Notes: generated by a model not told the origin, from the letters alone. Shown: positions 1-9,842, counted from the stretch's first letter. The stretch: DNA of 64,000 nucleotides from an uncultured Pelagibacteraceae bacterium (GCA_902541315.1 CACBQF010000003.1:50483-114482); one strand, 5' to 3'. Program-made: numbers and translations.

Positions 1-178
1 TTTGACCAGTCAAAGCACCATCTAAATCAACTATGTGTAAATTTTTAAATCCATGAACTTTATATTTTTCTGCTTGTTCGATTGGAGACATTTCATACTC
101 AGTTTTGTTGTCAAAATCTCCTTTAACCAATCTTACACACTTTTTATCTTTAATGTCTATTGCAGGAAATATCTTCAT
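1..178 (-). CDS. hisA: HisA, phosphoribosylformimino-5-aminoimidazole carboxamide ribotide isomerase (N-terminal part, truncated by window edge)
   Basis: Reverse translation MKIFPAIDIKDKKCVRLVKGDFDNKTEYEMSPIEQAEKYKVHGFKNLHIVDLDGALTGQ; adjacent to hisH/hisB. Confidence 0.93.
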   Translation of the reverse strand, partial: MKIFPAIDIKDKKCVRLVKGDFDNKTEYEMSPIEQAEKYKVHGFKNLHIVDLDGALTGQ

Positions 179-805
179 TTACAAATTAATAAAATTATCA
201 ATTATTTTTAATCCTATTTTATCACTCTTTTCCGGGTGAAACTGGGTCCCGAAAATATTTTCTTTTTCAACTGAACAAACTATATTCGAGCAATAATCTG
301 TTGTTGCTGCAATCACACTCTTATCATTCGGTATAAGTTCATAACTATGAACAAAGTACATATGAGAATTATTTTCTATTTCTTTAAATAACTTACTTTC
401 TTTTACAATATTGATTTGGTTCCAACCAATGTGAGGAAGTTTAAATTTACCATTTTGGTTATCTATTTTAGAAACTTTACCCGAAATCCATCCTAATCCG
501 TTAGTTTCGGTTTCTTCATACCCAACATCAGCAAACATTTGTAAGCCAACACAAATTCCAAGAAGAGGTTTTTTATTGTTTATTGCAAATTCGTTTAGAG
601 TTTCCGTTAAACCATCAATTTTATTTAGAGCATCTACACAACTTTTAAATGAGCCTTGGCCTGGTAAAACTAATTTATCACTTGATTTAATCTTACCTAA
701 ATCTGAAGTTACCTCGATATTTACTTTATTTTTAGCAACTTCTTTAAAAGAGTTTATCACCGAGCTAATATTGCCCGAATTATAATCAACAATTGTCACT
801 TTCAT
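179..805 (-). CDS. hisH: Imidazole glycerol phosphate synthase glutamine amidotransferase subunit
   Basis: LGICVGLQMF nucleophile motif, GTQFHPEKS; his cluster. Confidence 0.97.
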   Translation of the reverse strand: MKVTIVDYNSGNISSVINSFKEVAKNKVNIEVTSDLGKIKSSDKLVLPGQGSFKSCVDALNKIDGLTETLNEFAINNKKPLLGICVGLQMFADVGYEETETNGLGWISGKVSKIDNQNGKFKLPHIGWNQINIVKESKLFKEIENNSHMYFVHSYELIPNDKSVIAATTDYCSNIVCSVEKENIFGTQFHPEKSDKIGLKIIDNFINL

Positions 806-810
806 TAAAC

Positions 811-1401
811 TTATAAAGAACCTTTTGTAGAAGGAATTGTTTTTTTATTCCTTGGATCTATCTCTAATGCAGCTCGTAATGATCTTGCTAAACCTTTGAA
901 GCAAGACTCTATTATGTGGTGACTGTTATCACCATAAATATTCTCAACGTGCAAGGTAATTCCAGCAGCTTGTGAAAATGCCTGAAACCATTCTTTAAAA
1001 AGTTCAGTATCCATTTCACCAAGTTTCTCTACTTTAAGATTAACATTCCAAATTAAATAGGGTCTATTAGAAATATCAAGAGCTACACGCGATAAAGTTT
1101 CATCCATAGGTATCATTGCATGAGCATATCTTCTGATACCAACAGATTTTTTCAAAGCTTTCTTTAGAGCCTCACCTACCGCAATACCAGTATCTTCAGT
1201 AGTGTGGTGAAGATCTATATGAGTATCGCCTTTGGCTTTAATAGTCATGTCAATAGAAGAATGTTTAGATAACTGTTCTAGCATGTGATTTAAAAAACCT
1301 ATGCCCGTATCAATTTTATATTTACCTTTTCCATCAATATTCAAATCAACACTAATGCTGGTCTCTTTAGTTTTTCGACTAATTTTGCCTTTACGCTTCA
1401 T
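811..1401 (-). CDS. hisB: Imidazoleglycerol-phosphate dehydratase
   Basis: [31 protein letters not shown] motifs. Confidence 0.98.
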   Translation of the reverse strand: MKRKGKISRKTKETSISVDLNIDGKGKYKIDTGIGFLNHMLEQLSKHSSIDMTIKAKGDTHIDLHHTTEDTGIAVGEALKKALKKSVGIRRYAHAMIPMDETLSRVALDISNRPYLIWNVNLKVEKLGEMDTELFKEWFQAFSQAAGITLHVENIYGDNSHHIIESCFKGLARSLRAALEIDPRNKKTIPSTKGSL

Positions 1402-1457
1402 AATTAAAAAGAGGTATACATATATTATTCAATTATGGCAATAATACTAACCGTGGA

Positions 1458-1486
1458 CTTGAAGTATCAAAATTAGTATCCATTTA
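1458..1486 (+). promoter_or_regulatory. Candidate sigma32 (RpoH) promoter of hslVU
   Basis: CTTGAA-N14-ATCCATTTA against E. coli-type CTTGAA-N13/14-CCCCATNTA; hslV ATG at 1493. Confidence 0.55.
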
Positions 1487-1492
1487 TAAGCT

Positions 1493-2008
1493 ATGACAAC
1501 AATTGTATTAGTAAGAAAAAACAAAGAAGTCGTAGTTGCGGGTGATGGACAGGTAAGTATGGGAAATACAGTCGTAAAAAGTACTGCCTCAAAAGTAAGA
1601 AAAATTGATAAAAGAGGTGTCGTAGCAGGATTTGCTGGATCTACAGCAGATGCTTTAACTTTATTTGAAAGACTTGAAGCAAAATTAGAAAAACACGCGG
1701 GAAATTTATCAAGAGCAGCAGTAGAGTTAGCAAAAGATTGGCGAACAGACAAATATTTGAGAAGACTTGAGGCACTGATGGCAATTGGTGATAAAGAAAA
1801 CAGTTATATAATTTCTGGCACAGGAGATGTTTTAGAACCTGAAGGAGATGTTATTGGAATTGGCTCTGGTGGAAATTATGCATTAGCAGCAGGAAAAGTT
1901 TTAATTGGAACTGAAATGAATGCTGAACAGGTTGCAAAAAAAGCAATTGAGGTTGCAGCAGAAATTTGTGTTTTCACTAACAATAATGTTAAAATTGAAA
2001 AAATATAA
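1493..2008 (+). CDS. hslV: ATP-dependent protease subunit HslV
   Basis: [27 protein letters not shown], catalytic Thr after Met; followed by hslU. Confidence 0.98.
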   Translation: MTTIVLVRKNKEVVVAGDGQVSMGNTVVKSTASKVRKIDKRGVVAGFAGSTADALTLFERLEAKLEKHAGNLSRAAVELAKDWRTDKYLRRLEALMAIGDKENSYIISGTGDVLEPEGDVIGIGSGGNYALAAGKVLIGTEMNAEQVAKKAIEVAAEICVFTNNNVKIEKI

Positions 2009-3381
2009 TGGATAAATCAAACGTCACACAGCTACATCCAAAAGATAAAAAAGACTCAAACGAAGAGTTTTTAGCCAGCTCTCTTTCACCAAGAGAAATA
2101 GTATCCGAGTTGGATAGATTTGTTGTTGGACAGAATAAAGCAAAAAAAGCGGTTGCAGTTGCATTAAGAAATAGATGGAGAAGACAAGCGCTTAAGGGTG
2201 AAATGAAAAATGAGGTGCTACCAAAAAATATTTTAATGATTGGCCCAACTGGAGTTGGTAAAACAGAGATATCAAGAAGATTATCAAAATTAGCAGAAGC
2301 ACCCTTTGTTAAAGTTGAAGCAACAAGGTTTACAGAAGTTGGTTATGTTGGAAGAGATGTTGAACAGATTGTAAGAGATTTAGTGGAAATAGCTATTTCC
2401 ATGGAAAAAATAAAAAAAAGACAGGAAGTCAAAGCCAAAGCACAAAAGCTTGCTGAGGAGAAGGTATTAGACGCACTGGTTGGAAAAAAAGCCAGCGCTG
2501 CAACAAGAGAAAGTTTCAGACAAAGACTTAGAAATGGGGATTTAGATGATAACGAAATTGAAATTGCGGTTAGCGATACAGGAACCAACTCTACTTCTTT
2601 TGAAATTCCAGGAATGCCAGGTGCTAATGTAGGGATGATTAATATCGGTGAGATGCTTGGAAAGTCTATCGGTACTAAAGAAAAAAAGAAAAAAATGACT
2701 GTTAAAGAGTCTCATGAAATTTTAATAAATGATGAGTCTGATAAATTAATTGAACAAGATAAGATTATAAAAGCTGCAAAAATTTCTACAGAAAATAATG
2801 GTATAGTTTTTTTAGACGAGATAGATAAAATTTCTGGTAGAACGGACAGAGTTGGTGGTGATGTTTCAAGAGAAGGTGTGCAGCGAGACTTATTACCTTT
2901 AATAGAAGGAACCACTGTAAATACAAAATATGGTCCAATCAAAACAGATCATATTTTATTTATAGCCTCTGGTGCATTCCAACTTGCCAAACCATCAGAT
3001 TTATTACCAGAGTTACAAGGCCGGTTACCTATAAGAGTTGAATTAGAGGCATTAACAAGTGAGGATTTTAAAAGAATATTAAAAGAGCCGGATTATAGTC
3101 TTATTAAACAATATATTGCACTTTTAAAAACTGAGAATGTTGATCTCGAATTCTCTGAGGATGGAATAGATGCAATTGCAAATATTGCTTCGGAAGTTAA
3201 CTCAACTGTTGAAAATATTGGAGCAAGAAGACTGCATACAATTATTGAAAAAATTTTAGATGAAATTAGCTTTACAGCCACTGACCGTTCTGGTGAAAAG
3301 ATTATAATAGATAAAGATTATATTAACAAAAATCTCGACAATCTTATCAAAGATACAGATCTATCTAAATTTATTTTATAA
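2008..3381 (+). CDS. hslU: ATP-dependent protease ATPase subunit HslU
   Basis: [27 protein letters not shown] Walker A, FLDEIDKI; overlaps hslV stop. Confidence 0.98.
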   Translation: MDKSNVTQLHPKDKKDSNEEFLASSLSPREIVSELDRFVVGQNKAKKAVAVALRNRWRRQALKGEMKNEVLPKNILMIGPTGVGKTEISRRLSKLAEAPFVKVEATRFTEVGYVGRDVEQIVRDLVEIAISMEKIKKRQEVKAKAQKLAEEKVLDALVGKKASAATRESFRQRLRNGDLDDNEIEIAVSDTGTNSTSFEIPGMPGANVGMINIGEMLGKSIGTKEKKKKMTVKESHEILINDESDKLIEQDKIIKAAKISTENNGIVFLDEIDKISGRTDRVGGDVSREGVQRDLLPLIEGTTVNTKYGPIKTDHILFIASGAFQLAKPSDLLPELQGRLPIRVELEALTSEDFKRILKEPDYSLIKQYIALLKTENVDLEFSEDGIDAIANIASEVNSTVENIGARRLHTIIEKILDEISFTATDRSGEKIIIDKDYINKNLDNLIKDTDLSKFIL

Positions 3382-3384
3382 AAT

Positions 3385-4218
3385 TTATAAATAACTTAAA
3401 TCTTGCATCTCTTGTTTAAAATTACTTTCTAGTCTATCTTTTATATTTTTATCTAGTAAATTTTGCCAAACATTACTTGGTCCTAAATAAAAAAATTTGT
3501 TATTATTTTTGGGAGCTTCTTTAAAACCCTTTGATTGCTCTTGTTTCTTCAAGTTTTCAAAGTTTGTATTTTCAACTGCCTTTAATATATTTTTTTCACT
3601 AAATTTAAGTTTTGAAATTTTATTTATAAAAAAACAAATTTTGTTAAATTCATTTACAGGATCTTTTAATAAATCTTCATATTTGATCAAAATATACCTA
3701 CTTTTTAGAGTGGTAAGATTTTTCCAGGAATTGTAATGAGTCTTCCAAGATGATATTAATGTTGGGAGGTCCATTTCTTTTGTGGATCCTTTTATGCCAA
3801 TAATATTTTTTTCATCTTCCATAAACTCAAAGGCCTTTTCATAATTTTCATAATTATAGTGGTTTTTAATTGAAGTAATCACATTTCTGGGATCTCTTAC
3901 AATATGTATGATACCCATAGTATTTTTATCATCAGTGAATGAATATATTCCTGTTCTCCAAAAAGCATTGTGAGTCTTAAAGAATTTAATTTTGTTATCT
4001 AAATTCAGTTTTGATTGAGCAATATTACAATACTGCATAAATTCTCTCATATCATCAATATCATTAGCGATACCCTTAAAATATTTTCTGCTTGGAAATT
4101 GCTCTATTTTGATATCGTTAATATTTACGTTTGAATCTGAAGTAAAAATTAATGAGTTCAAAAAGAGTCTTACCCAGGTATTTCCACTTTTGGGATATGA
4201 GGCCAACCAAATTATCAT
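3385..4218 (-). CDS. Sulfotransferase-domain protein
   Basis: N-terminal PAPS-binding-like YPKSGNTWVRLFLNSL; IHIVRDPRNVITS; KYEDLLKDP. Confidence 0.88.
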   Translation of the reverse strand: MIIWLASYPKSGNTWVRLFLNSLIFTSDSNVNINDIKIEQFPSRKYFKGIANDIDDMREFMQYCNIAQSKLNLDNKIKFFKTHNAFWRTGIYSFTDDKNTMGIIHIVRDPRNVITSIKNHYNYENYEKAFEFMEDEKNIIGIKGSTKEMDLPTLISSWKTHYNSWKNLTTLKSRYILIKYEDLLKDPVNEFNKICFFINKISKLKFSEKNILKAVENTNFENLKKQEQSKGFKEAPKNNNKFFYLGPSNVWQNLLDKNIKDRLESNFKQEMQDLSYL

Positions 4219-4227
4219 TGTTATAAA

Positions 4228-4641
4228 TTATTTTTTTTTTTTTAAAAAAATATAGAATGCGCCACTTCCTCCATCTTCAATATCAGCGTCTTTTATTTCA
4301 TTTATAAACTTCATTAAATCTAAATTACTTTTTATATACTCTGGCATAGAGTATTTCAGAATACCAAGATCTTTTGATGAATATGGATTTTTTTCATTAT
4401 CTGAATGAATTCCTTTACCTGTAACAATAACTAATTTTTTTATACCACTTTCATAAGCATCTCTAATACACTTATTTATTGTTTCATTTGCCTCTGATAA
4501 AGAAAAACCGTGAAAATCATAATGCTTTGATTTAATTCTTTTTTTTTCTGCCTTGTCTAAATCCTTATTTGGCAAAGGATTATTCTCAGACAAAAAATTT
4601 TCCCAATCTTTTTTGTCTTTATTTGAAATCTTTTCAGTCAA
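4228..4641 (-). CDS. Smr/MutS2-C domain protein
   Basis: DFHGFSLSEANETINKCI, LVIVTGKGIHS ... GSGAFYIFLK typical of Smr domains. Confidence 0.88.
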   Translation of the reverse strand: MTEKISNKDKKDWENFLSENNPLPNKDLDKAEKKRIKSKHYDFHGFSLSEANETINKCIRDAYESGIKKLVIVTGKGIHSDNEKNPYSSKDLGILKYSMPEYIKSNLDLMKFINEIKDADIEDGGSGAFYIFLKKKK

Positions 4642-5238
4642 TTAAGTAAGAGTATCGACCAATTGCCAATTTGGATTGTTCGACTTTGTGTCTCTGGAGA
4701 AAACCCAGGTGTCATAGATCTTTTTAATTTTTTCAGGATGACCTGATACTATTTTTTTTTCTTTATCTCTAATACACGTTATAACTTCTCCTACAAAGTC
4801 TACAGTTACCTTCAGGATAGTGCCCATTCTTATATGCTCCTTTATACTTGCAGAATTAATTCCAATAAATGTTATTTCAGCGAAGTGTCCTCTTTTATTT
4901 CTTTCATTTAAAGCAGATTTAAATTGAGAATATATTTTTTCACTAAGCAAAGGTTTGCTGTTAGTAATTTTATTATCTTGATCACTAAAATCAGTAATTA
5001 TAGTTTCATAAGCAATTTTTGCACCTTTTAAAAATTCCTTTTGAGCACTTTCATCAAAATTTTCATTTTTTTTGATGTTATTATCTGCTTGAGTTTTTTT
5101 TAAAATATTCTCAAATTGAGGGTTTATTTTTCCTTCAAAACCAGTTCTCTTTCCCAGTATTCCTCTCAACCTAAGAAATATAAAACCAGCTATCATGGCT
5201 AAGAGAATAATATCTATATATTCAAAACTATAATTCAT
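4642..5238 (-). CDS. Tim44/TimA-like domain protein
   Basis: N-terminal TM followed by FLKGAKIAYETII ... WVFSRDTKSNNPNWQLVDT typical of the Tim44-like family. Confidence 0.85.
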   Translation of the reverse strand: MNYSFEYIDIILLAMIAGFIFLRLRGILGKRTGFEGKINPQFENILKKTQADNNIKKNENFDESAQKEFLKGAKIAYETIITDFSDQDNKITNSKPLLSEKIYSQFKSALNERNKRGHFAEITFIGINSASIKEHIRMGTILKVTVDFVGEVITCIRDKEKKIVSGHPEKIKKIYDTWVFSRDTKSNNPNWQLVDTLT

Positions 5239-5295
5239 TAGCTAATAGTAATTACTATGTTGAATAATTTCAACTAACAATTAAATTAAAGACAA

Positions 5296-5721
5296 ATGAA
5301 CACAGTTTTAGTAGCTATAATTTTAATACCTGTTATTGAAATTTTCTTATTTATAAAAATTGGTGCCCATATTGGAGCATTTAATACAATTTCTTTAATA
5401 TTTATCACAGCAATTCTGGGTATTATTTATGCAAGATATGAAGGTTTAAATACCTTGAAATCTGGATTTACCCAATTAGTCAAAAACGAGTTGCCTGCAT
5501 ATGAAATAATATCTGGGGCTGCTATAGCATTTGCTGCTTTATTATTAATTATACCAGGTTTTGCGACAGATATAATTGGATTTACTTTAATAATACCCTT
5601 CACAAGAAAACTAATTTTTAAAAGTTTTTCATCAAAATTCAAAGTTAAGGAAAAGACCAATAGAAACTTTATTGATGGTGAATATGAAGATATAGAAAGC
5701 GAAGATGACAAAAAATTATAA
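5296..5721 (+). CDS. fxsA: FxsA family membrane protein
   Basis: PVIEIFLFIKIGAHIGAFNTI, ARYEGLNTL, LLIIPGFATDIIGF. Confidence 0.85.
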   Translation: MNTVLVAIILIPVIEIFLFIKIGAHIGAFNTISLIFITAILGIIYARYEGLNTLKSGFTQLVKNELPAYEIISGAAIAFAALLLIIPGFATDIIGFTLIIPFTRKLIFKSFSSKFKVKEKTNRNFIDGEYEDIESEDDKKL

Positions 5722-6127
5722 GATTTTAGCAAAATTCATCAAAGACATGTCAAGTGAAACACCTGATGCTGAAACATATATGTATGTTAAAGATAACATT
5801 GGTCGTTATCAATTAGGAATTGATATAAACTCAAAAGCAATAAAAAGTAGGTTAATAGAAATTAATACTTCTATAAAGTTTCACGATAAAGAACAAAACG
5901 TCAAAAAATCGATCTTTGAATTCGTTTATACATCAATAGTACAAATTGATGAAAATCTAAAAGATAAAAAAATTTTAGAAAAAATCGTTCTTGTTGATGT
6001 TCAAAAAGATATTTATGAAAATATTGAAAAAACACTAATAAATTTACTGCATAATTCAGGTTATCCTGCGATAAAAATCGAAAAAAAAATAGATTTTGAA
6101 AGTCTATATAAAAAAAATATTAAGTAA
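5705..6127 (+). CDS. secB: SecB-like protein-export chaperone
   Basis: ILAKFIKDMSSETPDAE start, size and position between fxsA/Tim44 and dnaQ as in alphaproteobacteria; divergent. Confidence 0.7.
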   Translation: MTKNYKILAKFIKDMSSETPDAETYMYVKDNIGRYQLGIDINSKAIKSRLIEINTSIKFHDKEQNVKKSIFEFVYTSIVQIDENLKDKKILEKIVLVDVQKDIYENIEKTLINLLHNSGYPAIKIEKKIDFESLYKKNIK

Positions 6128-6785
6128 AAAAATTTTTTTTTATCTGTGATTTTATAAATTCTTTATGTTTTTTTAATTCAACATTAGATGGTTTAATAAT
6201 CTTTTTAAAATAATTAATCTTCTCCTGAAAAATTGTCTCCCTTGATATTTCTTTTTTACTAAAATCTAAAGTTGGTTCTTTTTGATCAATTAAATTAATA
6301 TAAACCTTCGCTAATAATTCACAGTCTATTAAAGCTGTATGTTTTGTTCTTCTTGAATTATCAATTCTATACCTTTTACAAAGAGCATCTAAGTTTGAAG
6401 GAGAACCGGGGAATTTATCTCTTGCTAAAGTTAGCGTATCTACTATTTCGTTGTTAATTTTTTTTTTACCTAGAATCTTCAACTCGTTATTTAAATGAGA
6501 CAAATCAAAATCAGCATTGTGAATTATAATTTTTTTCCCATCAATAAACTCTAAAAACTTATCTGCGACCTCAGAAAATTTTTTTTGTTTTGCAAGAAAT
6601 TCATCTGAGTAACCATGAACTTCGAATGCTTTCTCTGAAACTTTTCTCTCAGGATTAAGATAACAATGAAATTTGTTGTTTGTAGGTATAAGATTATCAA
6701 GCTCAATACACCCAATTTCAACAATTCTGTGACCATCTTTTACTGAAATACCCGTGGTTTCGGTATCTAATACAATTTCTTTCAT
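6120..6785 (-). CDS. dnaQ: DNA polymerase III epsilon subunit
   Basis: EIVLDTETTGISVKDGHRIVEIG; HNADFDLSHLN; HTALIDCELLA. Confidence 0.95.
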   Translation of the reverse strand: MKEIVLDTETTGISVKDGHRIVEIGCIELDNLIPTNNKFHCYLNPERKVSEKAFEVHGYSDEFLAKQKKFSEVADKFLEFIDGKKIIIHNADFDLSHLNNELKILGKKKINNEIVDTLTLARDKFPGSPSNLDALCKRYRIDNSRRTKHTALIDCELLAKVYINLIDQKEPTLDFSKKEISRETIFQEKINYFKKIIKPSNVELKKHKEFIKSQIKKNFFT

Positions 6786-7354
6786 TATAAAATCTTATTT
6801 AAAATATAGTTTATATCTTTTTTTACTGGATTGTTAGTAAAATTATTTTTAATAACAAATTGAGACAAACGTTTTTTATAATTGAGTGAAAGTTGAGCCT
6901 GTTTAAATTTATTAAATAGTTTTAAGTCGAAATTTTTTCTTTTTTTTAATCTTTTCATTATATTTTTTTTTTTAGCATCAACAAAAATTAAAATATCATT
7001 TTTGTTATTAATTTTATTTTCTAACAAAAGTGGTATATCCAATATTACAATTTTTTTATTTTTATTTTTTTTTAAAAAAAGATACATTTTTTTTCTTACT
7101 TCGATGTGAATTATTTCTATAATTTTTTTTAAATTATTTCTATTACCCAAAATTGCATTTATAATTTCTCTTTTTTTAATTGGAAAAGAATTAATATACT
7201 TGGGTAAAATTTTTTTTAGTTTAAAAAAAATTTTTTTTTCTTTGTCATAAATTTTTGCAACTTCTTTATCTGCATTAAATACTGGGTAGCCAAAACATTT
7301 AGCAATATAACTTTTACCTGATCCAATATCTCCTAATATTCCTATTCTCTTCAT
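6785..7354 (-). CDS. coaE: Dephospho-CoA kinase
   Basis: GILGDIGSGKSYIAK P-loop, VFNADKEVA, DIPLLLE; next to aroE/dnaQ. Confidence 0.92.
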   Translation of the reverse strand: MKRIGILGDIGSGKSYIAKCFGYPVFNADKEVAKIYDKEKKIFFKLKKILPKYINSFPIKKREIINAILGNRNNLKKIIEIIHIEVRKKMYLFLKKNKNKKIVILDIPLLLENKINNKNDILIFVDAKKKNIMKRLKKRKNFDLKLFNKFKQAQLSLNYKKRLSQFVIKNNFTNNPVKKDINYILNKIL

Positions 7355-8178
7355 TAGTCTAAAAGCTCTATCACTTCTTCATTAATTTCTGGTTGTATGT
7401 TGTGCCAAAGTTTAAAGGCTTCTGCCGCTTGATAAATGAACATTTTTTTTCCATTTTCAGTTTGATTACCCAGGTCTTTACCAGTTTTTAAAAATTTCGT
7501 CTCCTTGGGATTGTAAATTACATCATAAAAAAACTTATTTTTGCCAATGTTTGAAAAGTCTAAATCCAATTTTTGATTATTATTTAACTCTACACTTGTA
7601 GCATTAATAACTATATCAAATTCAGGTATTACTCCCCAATTTACAACTCCAATCTCACTTTGTTTATTTTTCTTAAGCATTTTCTCATTTGAAAACTTTT
7701 GTAAGTCCTCAGCTTTTTTTTTTGTTCTATTGGATAGAGTAATACTAAATGCTCTCATTTTATTTAATGCAAAAATTATAGATGGAACAACTCCCCCAGC
7801 ACCTAAAAGGAAAACTTTTTTTTTTTTAAAATCGTATTTTGTAAACCTTATTGCATTTTCAAATCCCCCTATATCTGTATTATGACCTATAATTTTATCT
7901 TCATTATCTAATAAAATTGTATTAACTGATTGTGTGGCTTCAGCATCTGGGGTTAATTTGTCTAGATAAGGAATTACCTCTTTTTTAAATGGTACAGTGA
8001 CATTTGCTCCACGTATATTTTTATTTCTGATGTTCGAAATAAAATTTTGTAAATTTTTACTATCTAGCTTTTCTTTTTCATATATTGCATTGATATTATT
8101 TTTCTCCATCCAATAATTGTGTAATTTTGGTGATAACGAATGATCAATAGGATTTCCAATGACTAAAAATTTATTCAT
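7354..8178 (-). CDS. aroE: Shikimate dehydrogenase
   Basis: GNPIDHSLSPKLHNYW, GANVTVPFK, GHNTDIGGF. Confidence 0.97.
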   Translation of the reverse strand: MNKFLVIGNPIDHSLSPKLHNYWMEKNNINAIYEKEKLDSKNLQNFISNIRNKNIRGANVTVPFKKEVIPYLDKLTPDAEATQSVNTILLDNEDKIIGHNTDIGGFENAIRFTKYDFKKKKVFLLGAGGVVPSIIFALNKMRAFSITLSNRTKKKAEDLQKFSNEKMLKKNKQSEIGVVNWGVIPEFDIVINATSVELNNNQKLDLDFSNIGKNKFFYDVIYNPKETKFLKTGKDLGNQTENGKKMFIYQAAEAFKLWHNIQPEINEEVIELLD

Positions 8179-8758
8179 AATTTTTTAGATAATCTTTAAT
8201 TTTGTCAATAGGAAGGCCCATAATGGTATTTTCATTCCCTTCAATTTTAGAAAATAAAGCTCTGCCCTCACCCTCAATTTGATAAACATTATACGAATAA
8301 AGAGCTTCATCACTTATCTTTGACAAATAACGTTCTAATTCATTTTCAGTAAAAACTTTCATAGTAAGTTTGGCTCTATCGGTATAATTCCAGACCATAA
8401 ACCCATCTTTTGATATGCAAACCGAACTTATTAAATAATGAACTTTTCCGTTAAGTTTTTTTAATATCTTTATGGCTTCATCTCTGCTACCAGGCTTTGA
8501 AATTAATTCCCCCTCTAAATCTATTACACTATCCGCACCCAATACTAATTTATTAGGTTTTTTCATACTAACTTTATTTGCTTTTAATTCTGCTAAATTT
8601 TTTGAGATTGTTTCTGGACTTGCATTTTCATTTAAAAGGCTCATTTTAACAAGATCTTCATCAACATTTGACGGCTCTACAAAATTCTCAATATTATTTT
8701 TATCTAAAATATTTTTTCTCACTTTACTTTTGGAAGCTAAAATAATTTTTTTATCCAT
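8171..8758 (-). CDS. maf: Maf family nucleotide pyrophosphatase
   Basis: ILASKSKVRKNIL, LGADSVIDL, YQIEGEG. Confidence 0.95.
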   Translation of the reverse strand: MDKKIILASKSKVRKNILDKNNIENFVEPSNVDEDLVKMSLLNENASPETISKNLAELKANKVSMKKPNKLVLGADSVIDLEGELISKPGSRDEAIKILKKLNGKVHYLISSVCISKDGFMVWNYTDRAKLTMKVFTENELERYLSKISDEALYSYNVYQIEGEGRALFSKIEGNENTIMGLPIDKIKDYLKNYE

Positions 8759-9581
8759 TTTTTTTATTAGAGAAAATTTCGTAGATTTTTATTATCGATG
8801 CAGCAGTTTCCTCGACTGACTTTCTTGTAACATCAATTGTTGGCCATTTGTACTTTTTAAAAGTATTTTTTGCTTCTTCAACTTCTTTTTTTATTTTGTT
8901 TAAATTTGTATAATCTTGATTCTTTTTATCTTTTAATGAATTTATTCGATTCTTTCTTACATCGGCTAACCTTTCTGCTTCAGTGGTCAAACCTATTATG
9001 CAAAAATTTTGAGGATTTTCTTTTAAATTTTTTGGTATAGAATTTTTATTCACTAAAGGAATATTTGCAGTTTTAAAACCCTTGTTGGCTAGATAAATAG
9101 AGGTTGGTGTTTTACTTGTTCTACTTACACCTAGTAAAATAATATCTGATTTTTCGACATCATTAAGCAAGTTTCCATCATCATGATTCATGGTAAATTG
9201 TATTGCCTCGATCCTGTCGTAATATTCATCATTTAAGGCATGTTGTCCGCTAGGTTCATGAGAGGCCTTTTGATTAAATAATTTTGAAAAATTTAAAATT
9301 AAACTACCCAGTACTCCGAAGCATGGTATTTTTTTTTTATCACACGTGTTAGCTAAAAATTTAGCTAAATTATTATCAACAATTGTGTAGAGAATTATTG
9401 AATTTTTTTCCTTAGTCGCTAAATCCAAGATTTTATGTATTTGATTTTCTGTTCTAGTAAACGAATATGAATTTACCTTATAATCAATATTTTTGAATTG
9501 AGCTTTTAGTGACAAAAAAATTCTGTCTAAAGTTTCTCCAGTAGAGTCCGAAATCAAGAATATTTGATAAGTATTAGCCAT
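8751..9581 (-). CDS. ppsR: Pyruvate,phosphate dikinase regulatory protein (DUF299)
   Basis: IFLISDSTGETLDRI, LLGVSRTSKTPTSIYLANKG. Confidence 0.95.
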   Translation of the reverse strand: MANTYQIFLISDSTGETLDRIFLSLKAQFKNIDYKVNSYSFTRTENQIHKILDLATKEKNSIILYTIVDNNLAKFLANTCDKKKIPCFGVLGSLILNFSKLFNQKASHEPSGQHALNDEYYDRIEAIQFTMNHDDGNLLNDVEKSDIILLGVSRTSKTPTSIYLANKGFKTANIPLVNKNSIPKNLKENPQNFCIIGLTTEAERLADVRKNRINSLKDKKNQDYTNLNKIKKEVEEAKNTFKKYKWPTIDVTRKSVEETAASIIKIYEIFSNKKNG

Positions 9582-9842
9582 GTATATTTTGTTAATATCT
9601 TTGTAATATTTTAATAGATTTAAATAAATTTATTTTTTCCTTAAAATAGCATGTAAAATGCTTGTTTTATTAACATTTTTTATTAAGTGGAAAACAATTA
9701 TACAAATGATTAAGTAATTCATAAATTGCATGTAAAATTGTAAAAATTAAAGAATAAACGGTTAATAAAATGTTCATAAAAAATAGTTACCATTATTCAC
9801 ATTCCCTAATAATACTACAATCTTATAATATATATTTTATTT
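9582..9842. other. oriC: Putative chromosomal replication origin (oriC)
   Basis: AT-rich gap between ppsR (RP001-type position) and hemE; exact DnaA box TTATTCACA at 9793-9801 plus 1-mismatch boxes at 9667-9675, 9698-9706, 9771-9779(-); direct repeat GCATGTAAAAT at 9649 and 9728; AT-rich stretch next to hemE; parAB/parS nearby. Confidence 0.65.

Noticed and set aside
576-785. Plus-strand 69-aa ORF inside hisH
   Set aside because: Fully antisense to hisH, no recognisable domain.
1447-1752. Minus-strand 101-aa ORF opposite hslV
   Set aside because: Antisense to a well-supported gene; Ser/Ala/Leu/Phe-rich translation is the typical shadow of an A-rich coding strand and shows no family motif.
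2343-2942. Two minus-strand ORFs opposite hslU
   Set aside because: Low-complexity antisense shadows of hslU.
9611-9760. TTAA-rich words in the origin region considered as CtrA boxes (TTAA-N7-TTAA)
   Set aside because: No pair has the required 7-nt spacing (I saw N5, N9, N11).
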